The notes under the pieces were generated by a model. The model made no database searches. It had not been told where the DNA came from and saw only the letters and a program-made list of their open reading frames with translations. A program made the translations under genes and the position numbers. From DATAAM01 sp036260075 (GTDB lineage Bacteria > Actinomycetota > Acidimicrobiia > Acidimicrobiales > JAHWLA01), in contig DATAAM010000067.1 of assembly GCA_036260075.1 (NCBI GenBank), forward strand, positions 1 to 11,309: DNA of 11,309 nucleotides, given 5' to 3'. Below are positions 1 to 5,670 of the stretch, piece after piece; position 1 is the first letter of the stretch; each line of letters begins with the position of its first letter.

Positions 1-19
1 CGTGGAGGTGAGCGCCTGC

Positions 20-25
20 TACAAC
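20..25 (+). promoter_or_regulatory. Candidate -10 box of a leaderless tetR transcript
   Basis: TACAAC lies exactly 7 nt before the ATG at 33, which would put transcription initiation at or next to the start codon. The matching -35 would fall before the window, so it cannot be checked. The purine-rich GGAGGTGAG at 4-12 is about 20 nt from the ATG, too far for a normal ribosome site, which fits leaderless initiation. Two other genes here show the same 7-nt spacing. Confidence 0.3.
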
Positions 26-32
26 CGCGGCG

Positions 33-578
33 ATGGCAAACGGAGCGCGTGAGCGCATCCTCGAGGCGACGTACGCCTGCGTCGCCCGCTACGGGCTGGC
101 CAAGACGGCCGTCGAGGATGTCGCTCGCGAAGCCCGCCTGTCGCGCGCCACCGTCTACCGCCACTTCCCCGGTGGCAAGGAGCAGCTGGTGCGGGAGACG
201 ATCTCCTGGGAGGTGGCCCGCTTCTTCACCCGGCTGGCGGAGGCGGTGGCGCACACCGGCACCTTCGCCGAGCTGCTGGAGGAGGCGTTGGTGTTCGCCC
301 ACCGGGCGGTGGAGGAGCACGAGGTGCTCCAGAAGGTCCTCCAGACCGAGCCCGAGCTGCTGCTGCCCCACCTCAACGTCGACAGCGAGCGCATCCGGGG
401 GTTCATCGTGTCCTTCCTCGCCCCGTACATCCCGCCCGAGGCGCCCCCGGAGGCCGCCGACTACGTCTCCCGCATGCTGCTGTCGTTCATCGGCGCCCAA
501 GGCCGCTGGGACCTCACCGACCGGGCCCAGGTTCGGGAGCTGGTGCGCACCGAGCTGCTCGCCGGGCTCTCGCTGTGA
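33..578 (+). CDS. TetR/AcrR-family transcriptional regulator (first of a tandem pair)
   Basis: A 181-residue one-component repressor-like protein. The N-terminal helix-turn-helix is clear at about residues 25-45: DVAREA at 29-34, then SRATVYRHFPGGK at 37-49, the usual TetR turn and recognition helix. The remaining ~130 residues are helical and should form the ligand-binding and dimer domain; the ligand cannot be predicted. An in-frame TGA at 9-11 with no other start before 33 fixes the ATG. The protein resembles the next gene product over its whole length (shared VARFF after the DNA-binding domain, and a C-terminal pattern of the type VRELVRTELLAGL against VRRLVRSFVLPGL), so the two are tandem paralogues. 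The 58-bp gap to the next gene contains its promoter and repeated TGAGACA half-sites, which this protein may bind. Confidence 0.9.
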   Translation: MANGARERILEATYACVARYGLAKTAVEDVAREARLSRATVYRHFPGGKEQLVRETISWEVARFFTRLAEAVAHTGTFAELLEEALVFAHRAVEEHEVLQKVLQTEPELLLPHLNVDSERIRGFIVSFLAPYIPPEAPPEAADYVSRMLLSFIGAQGRWDLTDRAQVRELVRTELLAGLSL

Positions 579-584
579 CGCCGG

Positions 585-633
585 GACGATGAGACACCGT
601 TGACGATGAGACAGAAGCAGGCGTAATGTCTCA
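585..633 (+). promoter_or_regulatory. Probable TetR operator: two direct and one inverted TGAGACA half-sites
   Basis: GACGATGAGACA occurs twice as an exact direct repeat (585-596 and 602-613, 17 bp start to start). The second copy forms an inverted repeat with TGTCTCA at 627-633: TGAGACA, 13 bp, TGTCTCA. The sites cover both promoter boxes of the downstream tetR, the classical position for a repressor. That one of the flanking TetR proteins is the ligand is inference from position. Three half-sites could allow binding by two dimers or by both paralogues. Confidence 0.6.
600..629 (+). promoter_or_regulatory. Promoter for the second tetR and the diiron gene
   Basis: TTGACG (600-605) and TAATGT (624-629) are separated by 18 bp and match a vegetative actinobacterial promoter well. 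The GTG start at 637 is 7 nt after the -10 box, so the transcript should begin at or next to the start codon (leaderless). No ribosome-binding site is present. The TGAGACA half-sites overlap both boxes. Confidence 0.6.
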
Positions 634-636
634 CAG

Positions 637-1260
637 GTGAGCACGGCCACCCTGCCTGCGGTCCCCGTCGCCGTCACGCCGACGGGGCGGGCCGTGACCG
701 AGGAGCGGGTGCGCCAGGCGGCGCTGCGCTGCATCGCCCGCTGGGGGGCGGCCAAGACCACGCTCGACGACGTGGCCCGGGAGGCGGGCATCAGTCGGGC
801 CACGGTGTACCGCCTCTTCCCGGGCGGCAAGGACGGGCTCATGGAGGCCGTGGCGCGAGCCGAGGTCGCCCGCTTCTTCGCGGGGGTGGCGGCCCGCATG
901 GCCGAGGCCGACAGCCTGGAGGACACGCTCGTGGCCGGAATGAGCGAGGCCGGCCGGCGCATCCTCGGCCACCCTGCGCTCGCCTTCCTCATGGCCCACG
1001 AGCCCGAGACCGTCCTGCCCCGCCTGGCGTTCGCCAAGCTCGACGAGGTGCTCGACGCCGCCGCCCGCGTGGCCGCCCCGTACCTCGAGCGCCACCTGCC
1101 CGCCGCCGACGCCGCCCGTGCCGCCGAGTGGGCCGCCCGTCTCGTCCTGTCGTATGCCTGCACGCCCGGCGAGTCGCACGTCGACATCGCCGACGAGGCG
1201 TCCGTCCGTCGCCTGGTGAGGTCGTTCGTCCTCCCCGGGCTCGTCCCGATCACGCAGTAG
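637..1260 (+). CDS. TetR/AcrR-family transcriptional regulator (second of a tandem pair)
   Basis: A 207-residue TetR-family protein. After a ~20-residue tail, the helix-turn-helix runs at about residues 43-62 (DVAREA at 45-50, SRATVYRLFPGGK at 53-65). Over that last stretch it differs from the upstream paralogue at a single residue, so both may recognise the same DNA. The ligand-binding domain is more diverged. The GTG at 637 sits 7 nt behind a good -10 box, which favours it as a leaderless start. Its stop is 12 bp before the diiron gene, whose Shine-Dalgarno sequence touches the stop codon, so the two are almost certainly cotranscribed. An autoregulated local repressor of that enzyme is the natural inference; the effector is unknown but could be the enzyme's substrate or product. 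Confidence 0.9.
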   Translation: MSTATLPAVPVAVTPTGRAVTEERVRQAALRCIARWGAAKTTLDDVAREAGISRATVYRLFPGGKDGLMEAVARAEVARFFAGVAARMAEADSLEDTLVAGMSEAGRRILGHPALAFLMAHEPETVLPRLAFAKLDEVLDAAARVAAPYLERHLPAADAARAAEWAARLVLSYACTPGESHVDIADEASVRRLVRSFVLPGLVPITQ

Positions 1261-1272
1261 GGGGAAACCGCG

Positions 1273-2394
1273 ATGGCAAAGACCCACGAGGAGCTCATCG
1301 GTCGAACGGAGATCGACGACCTCGAGGCGATCCTGTCGGTCACCAACACCGATGTCGACGAGGCGATCCACGTCGTGCAGGACAACGCGGACGCCATCTT
1401 CACGTGGGACTACGAGAAGGGCGCCCGGCCCAAGCTCAACCGCCTCTACGAGAAGGCCAAGCACTCGATGTGGGACGGCGAGAAGGACCTTCCGTGGGAC
1501 ACCGAGGTCGACCAGGAGGCGGTGGTGCTGGCCAACGCCATGCAGATGGGCGGCATCGCCTACGGCATGGACCTCACCGGCACGTGCTTCGAGAAGTGGA
1601 CCGAGAAGGAGTGGATCAAGCTCGGCTGCGAGAGCCAGAACTGGACGCTGTCGCAGTTCATGCACGGCGAGCAGGGTGCGCTCATCTGCACCGCGAAGAT
1701 CGTGGAGACGGTGCCGTGGATCGACGCCAAGTACTACGCGTCGACGCAGGTGATGGACGAGGCCCGCCACGTCGAGGTGTTCGCCAAGTACCTCGACACC
1801 AAGCTGTCGGGCCACTATCCGATCAACGCCCACCTCAAGCTGCTGCTCGACGACATCATCGCCGACAGCCGCTGGGACATGACCTACCTCGGCATGCAGA
1901 TCATGGTGGAGGGCCTGGCCCTCGCCGCCTTCGGCTTCATCCACCAGCTCACCACCGAGCCGCTTCTCAAGCAGCTCCTGCGCTACGTGATGGCCGACGA
2001 GGCCCGCCACGTGGCCTTCGGCGTCCTCTCGTTGCAGGACTACTACACAGAGCTCACGGCCGCCGAGCTGCGCGAGCGCCAGGAGTTCGCCTTCGAGGCC
2101 GCCGTCCGCATGCGCGACCGCTTCCTCCAGCAGGAGGTGTGGGACCGCCTCGGCCTGCCGGTGAAGGAAGCGATCGAGATCGTGCAGCAGTCGCCGGAGC
2201 GGCCGGTCTTCCAGCAGATGCTGTTCTCGAAGATCGTCCCCAACTGCAAGAAGCTCGGGCTGCTCGACGCCGCCGACGGCTGGCTGCGCCAGAAGTTCGG
2301 CGAGCTGGGGGTCATCCAGTTCGAGGACTGGGCCGACACCGGCGAGGAGTACGAGATGTTCCAGCTCGCCGAGGGGGCCGTGTCCTCGTCGTAA
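1273..2394 (+). CDS. Ferritin-like diiron carboxylate protein (R2/oxygenase-like, substrate unknown)
   Basis: A 373-residue soluble helical protein with a complete carboxylate-bridged diiron site: E133, then DEARH at 162-166 (E163, H166), E213, then a second DEARH at 242-246 (E243, H246). The spacings (30 residues in each half) match the ferritin-like fold of ribonucleotide reductase R2, R2-like oxidases, acyl-ACP desaturases and bacterial multicomponent monooxygenases. Such proteins use O2 to oxidise substrates or generate radicals. I see no ligands of the AurF type (an additional His), and the flanking sequence does not let me name a subfamily. No signal peptide or membrane segment is seen. 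The ATG is preceded by AGGGGGAAA at about 1259-1267, a good ribosome site overlapping the previous stop. No partner reductase or ferredoxin is encoded nearby. Coupling to two TetR regulators suggests an inducible oxidation, perhaps of a lipid or xenobiotic; that is inference. Confidence 0.8.
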   Translation: MAKTHEELIGRTEIDDLEAILSVTNTDVDEAIHVVQDNADAIFTWDYEKGARPKLNRLYEKAKHSMWDGEKDLPWDTEVDQEAVVLANAMQMGGIAYGMDLTGTCFEKWTEKEWIKLGCESQNWTLSQFMHGEQGALICTAKIVETVPWIDAKYYASTQVMDEARHVEVFAKYLDTKLSGHYPINAHLKLLLDDIIADSRWDMTYLGMQIMVEGLALAAFGFIHQLTTEPLLKQLLRYVMADEARHVAFGVLSLQDYYTELTAAELRERQEFAFEAAVRMRDRFLQQEVWDRLGLPVKEAIEIVQQSPERPVFQQMLFSKIVPNCKKLGLLDAADGWLRQKFGELGVIQFEDWADTGEEYEMFQLAEGAVSSS

Positions 2395-2400
2395 CCCCGG

Positions 2401-2406
2401 TACCCT
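2401..2406 (+). promoter_or_regulatory. Candidate -10 box of a leaderless transcript for the winged-helix gene
   Basis: TACCCT lies 7 nt before the ATG at 2414, the same spacing as the -10 box of the second tetR. No convincing -35 is visible, and no Shine-Dalgarno sequence precedes the ATG. It could give the winged-helix/dapA/rnj group its own transcript besides read-through from the diiron gene, which ends 19 bp upstream. Confidence 0.3.
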
Positions 2407-2413
2407 CACCGCG

Positions 2414-3025
2414 ATGCTCGCCGTGATGCAGAGCCTGCGCGTGAAGGGACTGGCCGAGCTCGACGCGCTCGTCGCCTCCACGGCGCTGCCTGCCGTCGAG
2501 ATCTCCTGCACGCTCGAGCGGCTGCGCCAGGAGGGCTTGGCCCAGCACCGGGAGGGCCGCGTCTCCGGCTGGGGCCTCACGCTCGCGGGCCGGGCCCGGG
2601 CGGCCGAGCTGGTGGCGGCCGATCTGCCCGAGGAGAGCCGAGCCCGCGTCGACGACTGCTACCGGCGCTTCCTCCCCATCAACCGGGAGGTGCTGGCGGC
2701 CTGCACCGACTGGCAGGTCCGCGACGTCGACGGCACGCGGGTGCTCAACGACCACGCCGATCCGGCCTACGACCGCGAGGTGCTCGACCGGGTGTTCACG
2801 CTGTACGGCAAGGCGGAGCCGGTGCTGATCGACCTGGCCGACGCCGTCGATCGCTTCGGCACATACCGCAGCCGACTGGCCAACGCGGTGGCGCGGGTGC
2901 AGGCGGGCGACTACGACTGGTTGGTGCAGCCGGGCATCGACTCCTACCACAGCATCTGGTTCGAGCTGCACGAGGACCTGCTCACTACGCTCGGCATCGA
3001 GCGATCCAAGGAGGAGCCGTCATGA
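2414..3025 (+). CDS. Winged-helix-like protein with uncharacterised conserved C-terminal domain
   Basis: A 203-residue protein. Residues ~5-62 look like a MarR-type winged helix: a helical stretch, a recognition-like helix around VEISCTLERLRQEGLA (28-43), then a short wing and GLTLAGR at 54-60. The C-terminal part (~75-198) carries striking, probably functional motifs: CTDWQVR at 97-103, NDH at 112-114, RFGTYRSRL at 147-155 and DSYHSIWFELHEDLL at 176-190. I recall similar modules in actinobacterial proteins of unknown role, some possibly linked to PEP-utilising/PPDK-like enzymes, but cannot name the family with certainty. No signal peptide or membrane segment is seen. An in-frame ATG at 2426 is an alternative start; 2414 fits the -10 spacing. 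The stop overlaps the dapA start (ATGA), so translation of dapA is probably coupled to this gene. It may be a regulator or a small ligand-binding protein. Confidence 0.7.
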   Translation: MLAVMQSLRVKGLAELDALVASTALPAVEISCTLERLRQEGLAQHREGRVSGWGLTLAGRARAAELVAADLPEESRARVDDCYRRFLPINREVLAACTDWQVRDVDGTRVLNDHADPAYDREVLDRVFTLYGKAEPVLIDLADAVDRFGTYRSRLANAVARVQAGDYDWLVQPGIDSYHSIWFELHEDLLTTLGIERSKEEPS

Positions 3026-3933
3026 CCGCCCGGTTCGGGGCCGTGCTCACGGCCATGGTCACGCCGTTCGACGAGGAGGGGCGCCTCGACGTCGACGCCG
3101 CCGTGGCCCTGGCCCGGTGGCTGGTCGACAACGGCAACGACGGGTTGGTCGTCACCGGCACCACGGGCGAGGCCACCACGCTCTCCGACGCCGAGAAGGC
3201 CGAGGTGTGGCGGGCGGTGGCCGAAGCCGTCACCGTGCCCGTGATCGCCGGGGCGAGCACCAACGACACCGCCCACTCGCTCGAGCTGGTGCGGACGGCA
3301 GAGCAGTGCGGGGTGGCCGCGATCCTGTCCGTCACCCCCTACTACAGCCGCCCGTCGCAGGCGGGCATCGACGCCCACTTCCGGGCGGTCGCAGGGGCCA
3401 CGTCGCTGCCGGTCCTGCTGTACGACATCCCTGTCCGCACCGGTCGGAAGATCGCCCACGACACGTTGGTCCGGCTGGCGCGCGAGGTGCCCAACATCGT
3501 GGCGGTGAAGGACGCTGCAAGCGACCTCAACGCCACCGCCTGGCTGCGGCGCGAGGCACCCGACGACTTCGAGGTCTACAGCGGCGAGGACGGCATCACC
3601 CTGCCGCTGCTGTCGGTCGGCGCCGTCGGAACCATCAGCGTCGCCAGCCACTGGACCGCCGCCCTGCAAGGGGAGATGCTCGCCGCCTACTTCAAGGGCG
3701 ACGTCGACACGGCCCGGCGGATCAACGCCCGACTGCTGCCGTCGTTCCGCTACGAGACGGGCGACGACGCGCCCAACCCCATCCCGTCCAAGGCCATGCT
3801 GCGCACACTGGGGTTGCGGGTGGGCCAGTGCCGGATGCCGATGGGCCCGGCCCCGGCGGGGCTGGAGGACCGGGCGCGGGAGATCCTCGCCGACCTGGGG
3901 GACGACGCGCCGAAGCCCGTCAACCTTGGCTGA
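3022..3933 (+). CDS. dapA: 4-hydroxy-tetrahydrodipicolinate synthase
   Basis: Condenses pyruvate with aspartate semialdehyde, the first committed step towards diaminopimelate and lysine, in the cytoplasm. At 303 residues it has normal length and a (beta/alpha)8 aldolase pattern. Expected active-site residues are visible: GTTGE at 46-50 (T47, T48), the tyrosine of TPYYSRP (Y108), Y134 and R139 in YDIPVRTG, and the Schiff-base lysine K163 in AVKDAASD. The GED at 188-190 and the late PNPIPSK motif also fit. YDIP instead of the commoner YNVP is a mild variant. The ATG overlaps the previous stop by ATGA and has a strong AAGGAGGAG ribosome site at 3008-3016. The 3' end overlaps rnj by 8 bp. Other members of this aldolase family are possible in principle, but the residues and the rnj/ftsK neighbourhood support DapA. 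Confidence 0.9.
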   Translation: MTARFGAVLTAMVTPFDEEGRLDVDAAVALARWLVDNGNDGLVVTGTTGEATTLSDAEKAEVWRAVAEAVTVPVIAGASTNDTAHSLELVRTAEQCGVAAILSVTPYYSRPSQAGIDAHFRAVAGATSLPVLLYDIPVRTGRKIAHDTLVRLAREVPNIVAVKDAASDLNATAWLRREAPDDFEVYSGEDGITLPLLSVGAVGTISVASHWTAALQGEMLAAYFKGDVDTARRINARLLPSFRYETGDDAPNPIPSKAMLRTLGLRVGQCRMPMGPAPAGLEDRAREILADLGDDAPKPVNLG

Positions 3934-5575
3934 TCCCGTCCGCATCACGTTCCTCGGCGGCCTCGGCGAGATCGGGCGCAACTGCGCCGCGGTCGACGTC
4001 GGCGGGCGCATCATGCTGCTCGACTGCGGGCTCATGTTCCCCGACCTGGAGATGCCGGGGATCGACCTCGTGCTGCCCGACTTCACCTGGCTGCTCGAAC
4101 AGCGCGATCGCATCGAAGGCTGCATCGTCACCCACGGCCACGAAGACCACGCAGGCGGGCTGTCGTTCCTGCTGCGCGAGCTGTCGTTCCCCATCTACGG
4201 GTCGGCGCTGTCGCTGGGGCTGGCCCGCAACCGCCTCGAGGAGGCCGGGGTCCTCGACCGCACGTCGCTCGTCGAGGTGCGCGACGGCGAGCGGCGCCGC
4301 ATCGGCCCGTTCGACGTCGAGTTCGTGCCGGTCACGCACTCGGTGCCCAACGGCTTCGCCACGGTGTTCCGCACGCCGCAGGGCGTGGTGCTGCACTCGG
4401 GCGACTTCAAGATCGACCTCACGCCGGTCGACGGCCGCCTGACCGACCTGGCCCGCATCGGAGCCATCGCCAAGGAGGAGGGCGTCCGGCTGCTGCTGTC
4501 CGACTCCACCAACGCCTTGGAGCCGGGGCACACGCCGAGCGAGTCGTCGGTGGGCGAGCTGTTGCGCGACCTGTTCGCCCAGCACGCCGACAAGCGGGTG
4601 ATCGTCACGTGCTTCGCCAGCCACATCCACCGGGTCCAGCAGATCGTGGAGGTGGCGTTGGCCCAGGGGCGCACGGTCGCCACGCTGGGTCGGTCGATGG
4701 CGAAGAACGTGGCGCTGGCGCGCGACATGGGGCTGCTGCGCATCCCCGACCACGCGCTGGTCGACATCGAGAAGGTCGGTGAGCTGGCGCCCGAACGCAC
4801 GTGCGTGATCTCCACGGGGTCGCAGGGCGAGCCCATGTCGGCGCTGGCGCTGATGGCGGCGGGCGAGAACAAGTGGCTGACAGTGGGCGCCGGCGACTTG
4901 GTGATCATGTCGTCGCACGCCATCCCGGGCAACGAGGCCGCCGTCAGCAAGGTGATCGACGGGCTGTACCGGCGGGGAGCGGAGGTCGTCTCCAACGTGC
5001 ACGTCACCGGCCACGCCATGCAGGGCGAGCTGATGACGCTGCTTTCGGTGGCGTCGCCGGAGTACTTCGTGCCGGTGCACGGCGAGTACCGGCACCTCAT
5101 GCACCACGCCCGGCTCGCGATGCGCATGGGCGTGCCCGAGGCCAACGTGCTGCTGGCGGAGGACGGCGACGTGGTCGAGCTGCGCGACGACGGCATCGAC
5201 TTCGCGGGCGAGGTGCCCGCGGGCTACCTCTACGTCGACGGCATCGTGGGCGACGTGGGCCACGGGGTGCTGCGCGACCGCCGGGTGCTGTCGGAGGAGG
5301 GCGTGGTCGTGGTGGTGGTCACCGTGGACGCCCGCACCGGGGAGGTGCTGACCGGGCCGCAGATCATCACCCGCGGGTGGGTGTACGAGGCCGAGGCCGA
5401 AGGGCTGCTCGACGAGGCCCGCCAAGCCGTGCTGAAGAGCCTCCAGGAGGCCGCCGACGAAGGAGCCACCGACTTCGAGACGCTCAAGCGCCACGCCCGC
5501 CGGGCCCTGGGCCAGTTCGTCAACGAGCGCACCCGCCGCCGCCCCATGATCGTCCCCGTCGTCATGGAGGTCTGA
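3926..5575 (+). CDS. rnj: Ribonuclease J
   Basis: A metallo-beta-lactamase/beta-CASP ribonuclease with endo- and 5'-3' exonuclease activity in mRNA decay and rRNA maturation. At 549 residues it has usual length. Visible motifs: GGLGEIGRN near the N-terminus, the zinc motif HGHEDH at 70-75, H138 in THSVPNG, D160 in HSGDFKID, SDSTN at 192-196, the beta-CASP TGHAMQGEL near 361-369 (H363), and VHGEYRHL at 384-391 (H385). The C-terminal domain follows from about 440 and ends in a basic stretch. The start is TTG at 3926, inside the dapA 3' end (8-bp overlap); no ATG occurs in frame until codon 30, already inside the fold, so TTG is well supported. The weak ribosome site suggests translational coupling to dapA. 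The dapA-rnj-ftsK order agrees with actinobacterial gene order. Confidence 0.95.
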   Translation: MADPVRITFLGGLGEIGRNCAAVDVGGRIMLLDCGLMFPDLEMPGIDLVLPDFTWLLEQRDRIEGCIVTHGHEDHAGGLSFLLRELSFPIYGSALSLGLARNRLEEAGVLDRTSLVEVRDGERRRIGPFDVEFVPVTHSVPNGFATVFRTPQGVVLHSGDFKIDLTPVDGRLTDLARIGAIAKEEGVRLLLSDSTNALEPGHTPSESSVGELLRDLFAQHADKRVIVTCFASHIHRVQQIVEVALAQGRTVATLGRSMAKNVALARDMGLLRIPDHALVDIEKVGELAPERTCVISTGSQGEPMSALALMAAGENKWLTVGAGDLVIMSSHAIPGNEAAVSKVIDGLYRRGAEVVSNVHVTGHAMQGELMTLLSVASPEYFVPVHGEYRHLMHHARLAMRMGVPEANVLLAEDGDVVELRDDGIDFAGEVPAGYLYVDGIVGDVGHGVLRDRRVLSEEGVVVVVVTVDARTGEVLTGPQIITRGWVYEAEAEGLLDEARQAVLKSLQEAADEGATDFETLKRHARRALGQFVNERTRRRPMIVPVVMEV

Positions 5576-5670
5576 CCCCCCCCTTTTGGGATGCAAGCGG
5601 CGCGCCGGAACGCACCGCGAGGGTGCCAGAACCCCCCGGGGCTGAGGCTGGTGTTACCGTTGTGGCTATT

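Noticed and set aside
2..52. Possible 3' end of an upstream gene (frame ending TGA at 50-52)
   Set aside because: Only 16 codons visible with nothing recognisable; cannot be told from chance.
631..2580. 649-codon open frame on the minus strand across tetR and the diiron gene
   Set aside because: Low-complexity His/Arg/Val/Gly-rich translation, a typical GC-rich antisense shadow of well-supported genes.
4801..5670. Long N-terminal extension of the ftsK frame into rnj
   Set aside because: The translated extension is Arg/Gly-rich shadow of RNase J; the basic tail and membrane segments of FtsK begin at about 5671.
5576..5670. Terminator or promoter in the 95-bp rnj-ftsK gap (C8 run, CCCCGGGG, TACCGT at 5655-5660)
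   Set aside because: CCCCGGGG has no loop, the TACCGT box has no -35 partner and its spacing to the start (10 nt) differs from the other leaderless genes; no supported site.
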